A DNA stretch of 64,000 nucleotides from Glandiceps talaboti. Lineage: Eukaryota; Hemichordata; Enteropneusta; Spengelidae. The position numbers and the translations under genes are program-made. The notes under the pieces were generated by a model. It was not told the origin of the DNA. It worked only from the letters and a program-made list of their open reading frames with translations, and made no database searches. The DNA lies in the NCBI RefSeq assembly GCF_964340395.1, contig NC_135552.1, forward strand, positions 15,709,694 through 15,773,693, read 5' to 3'. Positions 11,801 through 42,914 of the stretch are shown here, in pieces (within the stretch, counting starts at the first letter, position 1; every line of letters starts with the position of its first letter).

Positions 11801-14800
11801 ATTCACAGGACTTGCAAAGTTAGTACATTTTTAATAGTTTGAAAAGAAGACTCACGATATCATGAAATTCTTGTTATTTCTCATTTGTTTTCTTTGTCAA
11901 CTTTGACATGCAGTAATCAATAAGAAACTTGCACACTAAGATAGTAGATTGCAATTCCTTGCTACATTTGGTCTATTATGATATAAACCATTGAAACGTA
12001 CTGCAACTAGACACAGACACACAGACACTATGTTTTGACATCTGTATTTGATGACAGCACCCCCCCCCCCCCCACCAATGGGCTGTACTTTATTTTTGTT
12101 CACTCACCTGCAGCTCTGACAAAGTCTGGATGCAGTTTGAATGTAACCAACGGTTCAGTCAATCCTTGGTAGAAATTCTTGAGTACACCGCATACTACAT
12201 GGATATCATTCACGTTATGCTGTAAAACAAATTGAAAACGAGTTAACTATTACTATCAGTATGCTTGTCAAGTGAACAAACAGTAGACAGTCAAGTACTT
12301 TGTAAGTTCAAAATGTTAACACAAAATGCAGATAAGCTGTTAAGTCTTTACACTTATTTTTAGACAAGGGTTCATCCTGCGCAGATACTAAACATCGACC
12401 CATTTTTAAGGACATTTTGTTGGCGAAATAATATTTTCAGCCGTTGGTGGCACTATACAGGTCATGACTTGGGAACACTCATCATATTAGTATTTGTATG
12501 TACAGTAGACGCTGGGTGCCACGGACACATGCGATACAATTTCTTTGACTTTTTGAAGGTGATTTTACCTTTTATTTGGGAATTTCAGAAAATCTTACAT
12601 ATTGAATAGGTACATGTATTTATCAACCCCACAAATAGTGCATTTTCAGATGAAAAGTCCACACATGTTTAGGGATTTTTTCATTAAGAAGTTACCCATT
12701 TGGGGTGGCACATATAGGGAAAAAAATGAAAGACTTGTTATTTTTGTGGTGTGCATTAGTGGCAAAGTTCTAGTTTATGTACCAAGAATTGCAATCCACT
12801 CATCAATATCAAAAAATTTCTACCACATTTTTGAAAGAAACTCTGTATAACACAACACGTAAACAGTGTGACACTTACAAGATTAGGATTGCCTTTTCCT
12901 TTCATCATCTTCTCCTTCAGTTCTTTGACTTGACGATCTGATCCAGGAACTCTATAAATACCTTGCTCTGTCAGTCCCCTTCTTTCAATTTCGTTGCAAC
13001 AGTGGATCTGTTTAAAGATAATCACATCAAACGATTCAGTTACTTGTTTAAAATCGTGTTGCCCCTGACAACCGATCAATGTCACCCGATTCAAGTGTGA
13101 ATGCGGTGTATCTGTGTAAATAAGAGATGGGGATTCAGTTGTCTACTGAATGTCATCATGTCATCGCTACAAAAGGAGTCGTGGTATAACTTAGTTATAG
13201 TAGGATATACAACTTGATGCTCGTGTCTCTTGTATATCTTAAGTACTCAACATAAAATGTAATGTCTGGCCGTTGTGAATCCTGAAAACTGCACATATGC
13301 AGTCATAATAGACATTGTTCAGAATTGAAATCAACATGCTTGTCATGTATCGTACGGTTTGATGCATTTTCACTATTAGTAGTATTACAATGTTTGTAAT
13401 ATCAACTTAACCATACAAAATATTGTAAACTTAGATTTTTTTCATCATGAGAAGATTTTGTGAGTTTACAGACTTCAGGTAGCTAACAAGGACTAAATAT
13501 TTACACATTTCTAAGCCTGGTGCACTGTTTATTTAATAGAATGCATTTCAGTCACTACTTATCTTTGCATTTTTCTTTTTCCAACGAAATAAGCAAAAAT
13601 AAGTCTTCAGTGAAAAGTTTGCAGTTTACAGTATTAGTTCCCTATCTTGAAAACAAGCTTGAAACACAAGACATTCTTGATAAAACTCTTGCATAATACT
13701 TTCCTGTTACTATGAAACTATTACAGGTAGATATCGGAAGTCGATAAGACTCTTAATAATATGTTTTTTACATCATACACGATGACTTAATACATTCTTT
13801 CCCATTGAAAATATAAGTTACAACTGAATTCTATCAACCCATCAAGGCTTCCCTACCAAAACTAAGGTACAAGGCAAGCTATACATGTACTTACTACAAT
13901 AGCTGGAACCATAGGACTGGTAGCTGGTGTCCAATATTGTAATGATGTTATGTGACCATGTTTGCCTGCACCAGGTGTGTTAGTGGTTGGTACACAGGGT
14001 AGTGGTACAAGGTCTCTACAATCGGGGTGACATACAGCTCGACAGTCTGAAAGATTAAATTGAGGAGTATTAGTACTGTACTATTTCAAAAATCTGACAC
14101 CAGTATACAAAAACAACCCTATACACTGTACTGTAGGAATAATCCCATTGAAGCATGCATCAAAATTACTTTGGCTAGAAACGTAACTGTATCTATGTGG
14201 TCAGAGGTAATATTTTACTGATTATGAAATTGTCAGTGTCATTTCATGTCATGTTACTGGGCTCCCCCAAAATTATGGTACAATAAGGTATGGAAATCCA
14301 TGCAAGTTTTATCAGATTTCTCCTCTGTTACTGGGGTAAGAATTCCCATCAACATCATGCTACTTGTAAGTTATTAAAATCTGTGCAATTTTTACCAGAT
14401 ATCACCTTTATTTTACCAGGGTTCCCAACCTCTAGCATAACCACAGGATATACTACTACCATCACACAATACAGCCTGTTTGGCTTTCAAAGGATTTGAT
14501 GTATAAACACAATTCACAACTGTAAAAAGAGTAAAAAGTCATGTATATCTCCTTTACCTTTACATTTGAGAGCAAGTTTTCCAAATCCAATTCTCTTCTC
14601 ACACTGAAATGTACAACATACATGGTAATTAATAATAATAATATGAAATGTACAACTACCAGGAATGTAGATAGACTGTAAGATACGATGTGTGAGGGCG
14701 CCCCACCACGGCGTACCGTACAGACCAGGCTGTAGATAAGGGCTTGTAGTCGACAAAAACAACTGGCAACCCTGCAATATTTTGCCTGCTACTGTTTTAG

Positions 14801-17800
14801 GAGTTTGTTTACAATATCTTTATTCCACTGGTGGGCACATTCATGGGTCTCATTCATTGATAGTACCACCTCCTTTCATGTTTTACAGGATACTTTTAAA
14901 ATTACGGATTTTTATGTCTCGCTGCAGATCTCTTGAGATATGCAAACATGCTTAACAACAACAGTTGTCAAACATGTGATCGTGGTCAAGCTTTCGCGTG
15001 TGCGATGATGTTGAGAACAAAAGTGTTGCTAAGAATTTGACACTTTCAGTTTGACCACCCTTGAGTGGTTGCTATGGATGCAATAGCTCATGCAGGATCT
15101 TGTGAGATCTGCCAAAAAACAGTTTGTTAGTTCTGTGACAACTATACAACTACAATTAATCATCATAAATTCAGCTACATTGCATATCAGTTTTACAAAC
15201 AAATTGACATCATGCAACATAACGGTGCAAAACCCCCTGTTTTGTGTTACCTGATGATACCATTGTGGGAAAAAATAGAATCAACTTTAAGCCTAACAAA
15301 AGCTGCTTACACTTTTTACTGGGGAGTAAATTATGTATACAAGAAACTGTCCACTGTGTTACTGTATTTCCATCTAACTGTTATTACTGTACTAGAGTGG
15401 CAAAAACTGCTGTAAAAGTAAATTCTTATATACATACAAATTTATCAGGGAAGAACATTGCCAACTCTCACTCAAGTTTGTGAATGCAATATGTACTGTC
15501 CATTGGTACATGAAAAAAAATGAACCATTCCCTGTGTAGTATTTATGTATTTCAGTCAGAGTGAGCAGGTTGGATTCATTTGGGCTGATTGCAATGAAAA
15601 CTGGAAATACAACATATCTTAAAATGTGTGCAAGTACATATAGGGCTGAAACAATGAGAATGAAAAGCGGTAGAATGAATTTTTCCACAGACTTTCATCT
15701 ACTCAGCATGCAGAATGCCAGTTAAGATCCACTGTACTTGTGGTGTTGTGGTTATACTTACTGGGTTGCAGGATTCGGGTTTGATAATAGTCTTTGAACA
15801 GAAAGTGTGCGCACGACGTCCTCTGCCAACTGGTGTGCTGGGACTATGCAGACTGGTAGTAGAAGGCAGTTGATTCCTTCCTGTATGATAGTCTAGACTT
15901 TCTGTGGAATCTGTGTCAAAGTCAAGATAACATTATTGGAAAGGGGGACTGTGTTAAGTTAATGCAAGTACCGTAATGTTCAGTTCAGGATATAACCAAG
16001 ATAGTATGTAAACACTGGGCAGTGAAAGTCACTCAAAATGTACACTTCAAATTCATAGATGTCATCAGAAATGCCACTCGACTGCGAGTACAATAACACC
16101 AACATTCATCAGATAGCTTATACTAACACTGCAAACTGTTGCGGATGGTAGCTGTGATGGGACTAGTTTGAGGTACATTTACTTACCAGTAGAGGGCAGT
16201 CTATATGGTGGACTGCGAACTGTTTCTATGTGGGTGGTAGCTGTGATGGGACCAGCTTGAGGTACATTCACTGTGGTAGTGGTTACTACTGATGTATCCT
16301 GCAATCAGAGAAACACAAAATATTAGACTTGATGTCCATTTATTTCTTTGAGTTTTGCAATTTTTATATATTGTCCTTTTTTTCATCTCTGTAAGCTTAT
16401 TGCTACAAATACAGAACTTTGAAGTATGGGGTGGCATATTTGTTTTAACATCTAGAATGAAAACACTTAAATGACCATTATTAACAAGCTGACATAGAAA
16501 CCAAATGTCAAAACAATTATAAATATTTTCAAACCTTTCCAAATTGTCCACCTCACTGTTTTAAGTTCCTACACCGATATCTGCACATGACGTTATTTCT
16601 GGCCTAGAATCTAGTTATGTGAGGATTTTGCTGTAACTTTTCCCCAACTACACCTGGCATTTTGTTAACGACCTATTGCTTTGATAAAGCTATAACCAGA
16701 AAACAGACGCAAATTCTTATTGGGCTGTTTAATTCTTCCCGCTGTGAGATGACACTATAGCGTCACCAGGTGATTAGAACCAACTTGTAGGGTTTAAGCT
16801 GTACGATGATTACAAATCAAATGTTGCTGCGGAAAATCATAATCTAATTTCAGGTTTGAATATATGGCTGTTACTCCAAAATGCCAGAATCCCCACACTC
16901 GGATTGTAGGCTACGTTAGTTCTAACTATGATGGTACACTCGATGTAGTAATTAATACTGTAAACGGGTAGATATATCATACTCATCCTTACAGCCTCAG
17001 TTTTAGAGTATGTCGACTTCTTAACTTTCTTCACAGTTTTGGCTTCCTCAACTTCAAATGGAGGTGCACTTGGTCGCTGTTGATAGAACAAAAAAAAAAA
17101 AAAGGCTTGGAATTAACTTTTTCACTTTTTGTAGTCACAGTGGACTGCCACTTTCTGCAATTTGAAGCTCAAGAATGACAACCCAATAGTTCCCTACATG
17201 CATTCTGCACTGAAAACAGGATGATACCCCCATTGGAAATAAGTCTGTTGTCAAAATGATTTCACCTCTGTCTATCTTCCACCTCATGATCTGCTAAATT
17301 GTTAGTCACACAAGCAGCAGTAGCCTGACTGGGTTACAAACTGCAAATTATTTTTACCCCATGACAAAACCTAGTAGTCTGTGGAAGTGGGACTATGGTT
17401 AATTTTGAACCCTGGAAGACTATTGTGTGTGTGTCTGTGAGCATATCTATGTCATAATGTGACAATGTACTTAGATAGTGTGACAAGGAGAACACTTTCT
17501 TGACACTTTCAAAGCCACCTTTACTTGTCAACCACTGATAAACTGATCTTCTGATCACATGCTACAAAAACTATGAAATTGGTTGCATATGTGTTGACAA
17601 GAAATATCAAAACCAAAAAAATAACCAAGTGTAAAACATAATACTATCATATTTTGAGTTGCATTTTCCCTCTTTTGTTTACGTTGGGTATAACCTTTTC
17701 ACTGATTTTTTTTCATACCTACCTTTTTAGATTTTGTTTCTGATTGATGTCTACTCCACTGTGTACCATCTCTGAGGTATGAGATATCGTCTAAGTCTTC

Positions 17801-20800
17801 CTCTGTGTGCTCATAACTGATATCTGATGCTGACAACAAATCAGCAGATTCATCAACAGTTGATAACCTACGAACAGACAGACAGACAGACGGACAAAGT
17901 TAGGTAGTGAGATCAATAATTCAATATAGTGTGGTGGTGCTTTGAACCATTTTAGTTCTCATCCGACAAATGTGATTTTATTTTTAATGGAATCTGTTTT
18001 GTACTCCTAAATACAAATATTTCTAAAAAAAATATCTAATACCATGGATAATTTAAGGAAAAAATCCACAGGCACAAATGTACTGGGAGTTGAACAACTG
18101 GTAGTCTACCTCCACATCAGATTTTTAAAGAGATTGTAAGTGTTTCTGATGACAAAATAAATCAACTGAAATTTTACAAATATAGTTTTATAACTTGACA
18201 GTACATTAATAGATACCATATGCATCTATTGTCAAACCAGGGTGTCTATATTACAGTAACTTAAGTCTTCAAGACCACCTAGTTTACACATGAATTATAC
18301 TCTCCAACAAAGCATACAGAACATGGCAGATGATGGGTGTAATAGCTGTAATTGCAGTATTATTCTTCAATCTCACAACTAACAATATATTCACTGTGTT
18401 GTTCAAATACCTAATAATTAACATGCATAATTAGACACCACGCATGTTAATTAGGAGTCTTTAAATACTACAACATACAACAATCAGTTGGAATCTTGAA
18501 TGTGTTGAGGGGTGTTGCTTTTTGAGTATGAACCCAAAAATAAATTTGACTGGATTTGTAGTATTCATATTCTTTATACAGCTACACAAACTATATTACC
18601 TATTACAGTGATTCAATACTGTTTAGGGTGTATGATATTATGAGTAACTCATTATATATAACAAAACCGTTGACCCCCCCCCCCCCCCCCCCAAAAAAAA
18701 AAAAAAAAAAATCTAAAAAACTTGCCGTTCCAGTTGCAGGTAGTGCACAGCATTAAATACTTACCTCTTGCTTGGTGTATTTGCCCGTAGGTTTGTATTA
18801 CTAAGAAAGATAAGACTTTGTCTTTCCTCTTCATTCAACATACTCATTCTGTTTCCATCATTCAACAATTCTCTGACAAGAGCTAACTGCCTATCCTGGT
18901 AGATGTCAATAAAAAAAACAAGAAACACTGTGTCAAGAACATTTGGGTTGATATTTGTAAAACCAGTGAGAAATTTCTGGCAAGCTGTCGGCTTCTCAAA
19001 AAAGTATGTTGTGTGTATTGGTTAAAATTTTAGTACTCAGTGACAAATTGCCATACCTGTTACACAGTTATGACAACTTGACCTAAAATACAATATATAA
19101 AAAGTTACTGTCAGTGTCAGGTAAAATCTACCCGAGTTCCCCAGGCATTTTACCAGGGTTTCTGACCAACATTATCGGTACATGACAACATGCTCTGCAA
19201 ATTTTACCAGATTTCTCGTTACCGGGGTTCCCAGACGACTTAACAAAAACACTGCATTGCCATAAAAAAATATGGACACATTTTTTTCTTCTCTCTCGAT
19301 AACAACAAACTTGAATTGCATCATGATCTGTCAGAGATTATTTTATTTCTGGCAAATCCGCAAATTTAAATATTCAAATTTAAATTATTTCCTTGTGGAT
19401 GTTTTGATAATTTGTCTATGACCATACCCAGTTATCAGGTTCAGAACATACATTGAAAGTAAATTTATTATACATGCATGTGGTGTATCAATTATAAAAG
19501 GGTACAGAAAGACCGACATGCCAGTACAAGACTTACAAAACTTGTCAAAGATGACTTACCATTGCATCTCTATTCAGTTCACTCTTCTGTCTTTTCTTTA
19601 ATTCTATTTGCAACTGATTCCTATTTTATAAAAAAAAAAGAACGACATTGCAATTAAAGTAAAGAAGAGCGAGTCTACAGTATATTTTACATGGGGCTAA
19701 AAAGTAAGCAATGTTTTCAAGAGCTTTCAATAACACATATGATTATGATATCGTACTATGTTGCACTATAAAAAGTATGTTTTTTTTTCTTTTACATATA
19801 ATGTACCAGGTACCTAAAGGGTTAATTTTCAATCCCAGGTTAGCACATTAGTGAGTACTTTGCCTGGTAAACATTTTCTAATCCTTCAAGGTTACCTCTT
19901 ATGACCAAGTACAATAACATAGATCACTTACGTTTAAAAACCCCACAAAAACATAGGTTTTATGGTGCAACATAGAACGATATCACAAGGTCTTGAAAAC
20001 ATAATTACATTGTTGGCTTTACATCCCCACGATAATAGTAGGCAGGCATCTCTGAAAGTTTTTTTTCTTTCAAGTGGCCACACACATACAAACGTACCAG
20101 TGCAGGCTCCATAGGCTGACACAGACATTTATTGAGTTCCATGTATTTGCCGTAGTTTTGAAACTCTCAATGTTTACAGTATCTTGATCATAGGGTCATT
20201 AGAATTAGATTCACACAACTGAGGAATTGCTATCATGCACTTGTGTAATCTACCATATCAAACACTAATAGATTTAGTTTCTGTTCTTCTTAGCTTGATC
20301 ATTCAAGACTAAAAGTAAACTGAAGCATCAATTTTTACCAGAATCATATTTACTACTCACCTGACATGTTTGAGAGTGATTTCATAGGTATCTTTCTCTG
20401 CCTGCAATTTACCTAATTCTTGTTTCAGCTGGGCATTTTCAATTTCTGATTCTAGCCATCTCTTTCTACAGTCATCTTGATGCTTTGCAAATGTCAGAAA
20501 TTCTACAGTACAGGATGAGAAAGGAAATGATGGGATAAAAATTCCCTAATAATCTAAATGGTTCTGGAGCCCGTCACAATCTGCATCAATTTATCAAAGT
20601 CTTTTCCTTAGAGCAGGCACACATGTAGTTTAATAATTCTGTGTTTTTTCTCATGACCCGACTGACCCTGTGTTATTTCAAGCTGACGAAATAATAAAAA
20701 CTAGTCCCTCTGCGACATAATTGGACAGAAATCACAACGTCACTGATTGGTAACGAAAAAAGGATTCACAGCTTCCTTCGGACATTCAGGCTGTTACAAA

Positions 20801-21528
20801 GTACAATTATCAATAAAAGCACATGTATCACCAATATGTACAGTGTACTGGATATATTTAACCTTGAAGTAATTATACTGACAGTATAATTACTCCAAGA
20901 TTTAACCAACTGACCTATCACAGTATCAGTTTACAATGTAAAGATGTTATGAGAAATATAGGAATGGCTTTACTAGGGCCACTCTTAAATTCTCTTCATC
21001 AAAGGCTAGCCATTTATATTTTACTCCTGGATACATATTGGTGAATATTGACTCTGTTTAGATAGTGTCTATGTCAAGTTTTGAAATAATACAGTGGTAG
21101 CCCTGGCTTTCAATTTTATAACTGCAATAATTGTAGCGTCTTGCTGCGGTTTTGATGTTTTTTTCGTCTGTTTTGGTGACTTTTTAAGTTTTAGTGTTTA
21201 ACCCGCACCTAACAGCACCGTTAGGTGCGGGTTAAACACTAAAACTAAAAGTCACCAAAACAGACGAAAAAAACCCTCGAAACCGCAGCAAGACGCTACA
21301 ATTATTGCAGCTATCAATTTTAGAGATCCTCGTTAACATATAGTTGGCAATGATTTGAAAACGACTCAAGTTTCTTCTTGACCAGGCTATGAAATTGGTC
21401 CATTATTGATGTCAATATTTAATATCAAATTCAGATATCCTACCTGTTTCATCACCCTTGCATGGTATTGACGTACATCGTACAATATCATCAAAGGCAG
21501 TCATCAAACTGCCGTATCTACCACTCAT
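8893..21528 (-). CDS. RACGAP1: Rac GTPase-activating protein 1 (MgcRacGAP/CYK-4)
   Basis: Coding exons in transcript order: 21528-21444, 20502-20361, 19620-19560, 18895-18765, 17867-17723, 17076-16993, 16298-16187, 15910-15762, 14603-14558, 14046-13895, 13007-12879, 12219-12108, 11429-11324, 11016-10884, 10378-10261, 9381-9249, 8950-8893. All phases match and the sum is 1,896 nt, 631 residues (the vertebrate protein is about 632). An N-terminal coiled coil (about 29-135) should bind the kinesin KIF23 in centralspindlin. A Ser/Asp-rich block from RLSTVDES (140-147) matches the Plk1-controlled ECT2-binding region. The C1 domain (288-336) has the complete H-x12-C-x2-C-x12-C-x2-C-x4-H-x2-C-x7-C pattern. 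The RhoGAP domain (about 355-550) has its arginine finger at R388 in GIYRVPG. Known role: spindle midzone assembly and cytokinesis. Start ATG 21528 aligns with the family start. Odd: several exon borders are locally duplicated, and an alternative last exon lies at 8040-8112. Confidence 0.95.
9350..10020. repeat. Minisatellite of 11 units built from a RACGAP1 3' splice site and exon start
   Basis: Eleven units of 60-64 bp share CCTAGCATACTG (starts near 9363, 9426, 9488, 9550, 9613, 9675, 9738, 9800, 9862, 9924, 9986). Read on the minus strand, each unit contains a T-rich stretch, an acceptor-like CAG and the exon start encoding [11 protein letters not shown]. The first unit is the genuine start of the penultimate exon (9381-9249). 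The acceptor AG is kept in units 1-6 and 11 and changed to AA in units 7-10. Confidence 0.9.
10097..10287. repeat. Tandem duplication across a RACGAP1 exon end and donor site
   Basis: The segment ACACACTGATCATAACTTAC occurs twice (ending near 10184 and 10260). On the minus strand both copies read as the donor GTAAGTTATGATCAG. The exon-end word TGATTCTGGTGTTG-CATAG occurs at 10268 (exon) and again at 10097, with a more diverged GGAGTTCCCAAAG version near 10190. The unit is about 75-90 bp. Confidence 0.7.
14262..14430. repeat. Dispersed repeat with TTACCAGGGTTCCC motif (RACGAP1 intron)
   Basis: It contains TTTTATCAGATTTCTCCTC and TTACTGGGGTAAGAATTCCC, then TTTTACCAGATATCACC and TTTTACCAGGGTTCCCAACC. 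Similar word order occurs at 19,118-19,245 and 24,915-25,035. The family is small and unclassified. Confidence 0.45.
14673..14725. mobile_element. Compact palindromic copy of the AGTCTGTAAGGTACGC element
   Basis: Only about 53 bp: AGACTGTAAGATACGATGTG, a GAGGGCGCCCCACCA centre, then CGGCGTACCGTACAGACC. It is essentially two terminal repeats joined around the GGGCGCCC core, inside a RACGAP1 intron. A 16-bp core-only palindrome (GTGAGGGCGCCCTCAC) also occurs near 38,667. Confidence 0.6.
16128..16270. repeat. Partial duplication of RACGAP1 exon 7 into its downstream intron
   Basis: The word GGTAGCTGTGATGGGACTAG at 16147 (intron) repeats at 16237 inside exon 7 with two changes, followed in both by TTGAGGTACATT. 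The adjoining CTGCAAACTGTT / CTGCGAACTGTT match extends the similarity. Offset is about 90 bp, so the duplication straddles the donor at 16186. Confidence 0.65.
18340..18748. mobile_element. Diverged copy of a TA-flanked MITE (RACGAP1 intron)
   Basis: It shares with 41,572-41,865 the left end (AGCTGTAATTGCAGTATTATT), the middle (AACCCAAAAATAAATTTGACTGG and GTGATTCAATACTGTTTAGG) and the right end (TTCCAGTTGCAGGTAGTGC). Extra sequence and a long C/A homopolymer near 18,675 enlarge it. No coding frame. Confidence 0.55.
18674..18711. repeat. Poly-C/poly-A homopolymer
   Basis: About 19 C followed directly by about 19 A inside the MITE copy. Assembly length here is unreliable. Confidence 0.9.
19118..19245. 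repeat. Dispersed repeat with GGTAAAATCTACCCGAGTTCCC
   Basis: GGTAAAATCTACCCGAG, TTTTACCAGGGTTTC, AAATTTTACCAGATTTCTCG and TTACCGGGGTTCCC form a pattern also seen at 24,915 and partly at 10,060 and 14,262. Confidence 0.5.
20868..20899. repeat. Short perfect hairpin
   Basis: AGTAATTATACTG and CAGTATAATTACT are exact reverse complements separated by one base, in a RACGAP1 intron. Too short for a microRNA precursor; probably a chance or transposon-derived palindrome. Confidence 0.6.
21122..21310. mobile_element. Foldback element with long inverted repeats
   Basis: Nearly the whole 189 bp is one inverted repeat. The left arm begins CTGCAATAATTGTAGCGTCT and the right arm ends AGACGCTACAATTATTGCAG. 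The arms meet at TTAACCCGCACCTAACAGCA and CCGTTAGGTGCGGGTTAA with a tiny loop. Arms are about 85 bp with few mismatches, there is no coding capacity, and it lies in the intron after the first RACGAP1 coding exon. The near-identity of the arms suggests a recent insertion. Confidence 0.85.
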
Positions 21529-21555
21529 GGTTGATAATGGAATGTCTTCCAATCT
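21529..21555 (-). other. RACGAP1: RACGAP1 5' UTR, part of second exon
   Basis: The acceptor TGCAG (minus strand, ending at 21556) precedes 27 nt leading to the start ATG at 21528. The frame is open through the UTR to the upstream exon, but no in-frame ATG lies there, so 21528 remains the best start. Confidence 0.6.
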
Positions 21556-21974
21556 CTGCACGACAAGAACATAAAAAAATAAAAGGGTTTGATGTACTAA
21601 ACGTCGACTTCGTATCATTTGTTGTGTCGCTGAGTTATCATCACATGACACACGTTATTTACCTTTGCATTCACCATAGATCCAGGCATTCACTAATGTC
21701 AAAATAACATCGACGGAGAACACTCTTTTTATATAGTAATAGTTTGCAAATAGCGACAAATATGGCAAACATTTAACCACAGACAAACAGGTAGCATGGC
21801 AATTCCACAAACTCTAGAGTATGTGTAATGTAAAACCATTGTTCAATTTGTTAGTGTGTAGTCGAGTCCATTGTAATTTGTATATAGATTAGAAAATACT
21901 GGAAGATGACCACAGGATTCTCCGCAAATCAGTTTAAAAGTGATTCGATATAATAAATGGTCTATGCCACTCAC

Positions 21975-22106
21975 CTTTTTAAAAGTGCTCTTTGTAGAAG
22001 TCAAATAATGTAGCAAATAAAGAAACCTGTTCCAAAGGCGTGACAAAAACTGTACAGCAACGCTTCGAATTTCGCGCAGTGCTTTTGAAAATGAACGATT
22101 GACCAA
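21975..22106 (-). other. RACGAP1: Predicted noncoding first exon of RACGAP1
   Basis: A strong donor (AAAAAG then GTGAGTGG, minus strand) ends at 21975, just upstream of the first coding exon and close to the divergent gene. The exon stays open in the coding frame, but its frame is preceded by a stop and has no ATG. The transcription start is not visible; the upper limit is a guess. Confidence 0.45.
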
Positions 22107-22199
22107 TTAGAACATCACAATACAGTCACATGATTAGTTTAGGTCATTCTATGAGGGCGCTCTTCAAATGCGTTATGGTCAAAGGTCAAAATCTCCAAA
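22107..22199. promoter_or_regulatory. Short divergent promoter between RACGAP1 and the UBX-LRR gene
   Basis: Fewer than 100 bp separate the predicted RACGAP1 first exon from the ATG of the plus-strand gene. The interval holds CCAATTAG, GTCACATGATT (an E-box of M-box type), GAGGGCGCTC and AAATGCG; no TATA box is seen. The plus-strand start context CCAAAATGGCTG resembles a YY1 element overlapping the ATG. Shared regulation is an inference from spacing. Confidence 0.55.
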
Positions 22200-41392
<19,193 letters not shown>

Positions 41393-41571
41393 GTTTTTTA
41401 GTTGGTTTGCTAGCTATAGAGATTGTTGCTAGGGAGATGGAAGAGGAGAGTATGCAGAGAACGTTAGATCATCAAATATAGAGATATTAGAAGTCTCAAA
41501 GTAAACATGATGATGTTGACTGGAGTTGCTTTCGAGTGATTTAGCTACAATAACTGGAAATCATGAACTTA

Positions 41572-41865
41572 AAGCTGTACCAGCTGCAACTGGAGTATTA
41601 TTTTTTTCAATGAGACAACCAACGATGTATCAATTGAAAATTGTAACAAGTTGATGTCAGGACTACAAATGTACGTCAGGATCTCCGATTTTTGGGTGTG
41701 GTTCCAAAAAATAAATTTGATTGGAAATATTGTACCAAATCATGGGTACAGCTACACAAATATGTTTACCCACAGGTGATTCAATACTATATTATGAATA
41801 TTACAGTCATTGTATTTAACAAAACAGTTTCAAAAAGTGTTCCACTTGCAGCTCTAGTACAACTT
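41572..41865. mobile_element. MITE with about 25-bp ends and TA target duplication
   Basis: The left end AAGCTGTACCAGCTGCAACTGG and right end CCACTTGCAGCTCTAGTACAAC are inverted repeats. TA dinucleotides flank both sides (41570-41571, 41866-41867), as in Tc1/mariner-type insertions. 294 bp, no coding frame; related copies at 18,340 and 30,793. It sits in the 3' region of the UBX-LRR gene. Confidence 0.75.
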
Positions 41866-42595
41866 TAAAAGGCATCTTAAGTTCTCTTTTGATAAACATA
41901 CTCTGTTGCTATAGCAACCTTACTGATGCAGATTGATGGATTTGATATGACGACAGTATCAGACATTTTGCTTTCCAGGTGGCATATTTATGTAGGGTGA
42001 TGATCGATGGCTATCATGAAACAGTTTGAAAGTAAAACACCATGAGAAATGGGTGACCGGGTGATCAATTATGGTTTTGTCATTGCTACCTTTACTCAGC
42101 CTGACCCAGTCATGTTACAGTGTGCAAAAAAAAAATTCCTCAAATCAATCTCGATGTTCGTAATGGGGACTACTAATTCAGTTAAAGTCGCATATATGCA
42201 GTGGTTAGACATGTTTAGACACAAGGTGATGAAATTCACTCTGTAGCTTGCTAGATGTTTCAACTTGTGAAAAAACAAGTAAAGCATACATGTACATACT
42301 ATACATACCAGACAGCAAGGGCTGGATACATTATGTTGACTAGTATTAAAGGGCTTGGAATTACTTTCTCGTTGTTAGTCGTTGATGGATAAGATATGTA
42401 TGTTCTCACTGGTGCAATGGATCCTGCATCAGTTGTTTGTTTGTTTGTTTATTCATACCACCTGCATTTCTGTGATTATCAGTTTGTATTACTTGTACTC
42501 ACATAGATCTTTATGCTCAGTTGGCTAAAGATATGTGAGCTCACATTGTAAGGAACAATCAACAAAACATAACTATGTATATATGTGTAGGTAAG

Positions 42596-42914
42596 TAGGT
42601 GTGTGTGTGCATGCTTGTGTGCATTTGTATGCATGCATGTATGTATGTATGTATGTATGTATGTATGTATGTATGTATGTATGTATGCATGTGTGTGTGT
42701 ATGTATGTATGTATGTGTGTGTATGTATGTATGTATGCATGCATGTGTGTATGCATGTATGTATTTATGTATGTATATGTATGTATGTATGCATGCATGT
42801 ATGTATGTATGCATGCATGTATGTGTGTGTATGTGTATGTATGTATGTATGTATGTATGTATGTGTGTGTATGTATGTATGTATGTATGTATGTATGTAT
42901 GTATGAATGAGTGA
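42596..42914. repeat. (ATGT)n-based compound microsatellite with GCAT interruptions
   Basis: About 310 bp of ATGT, GTGT, GCAT and ATGA units. All overlapping Met-Tyr-Val-Cys and His-Thr-Tyr-Ile frames are artefacts. Confidence 0.97.

Noticed and set aside
20868-20899. MicroRNA precursor
   Set aside because: The stem is only 13 bp with a one-base loop, too short for processing.
21975-22106. N-terminal extension of RACGAP1 into the first exon
   Set aside because: The frame is open and in phase, but begins after a stop with no ATG; the family N-terminus matches the ATG at 21528.
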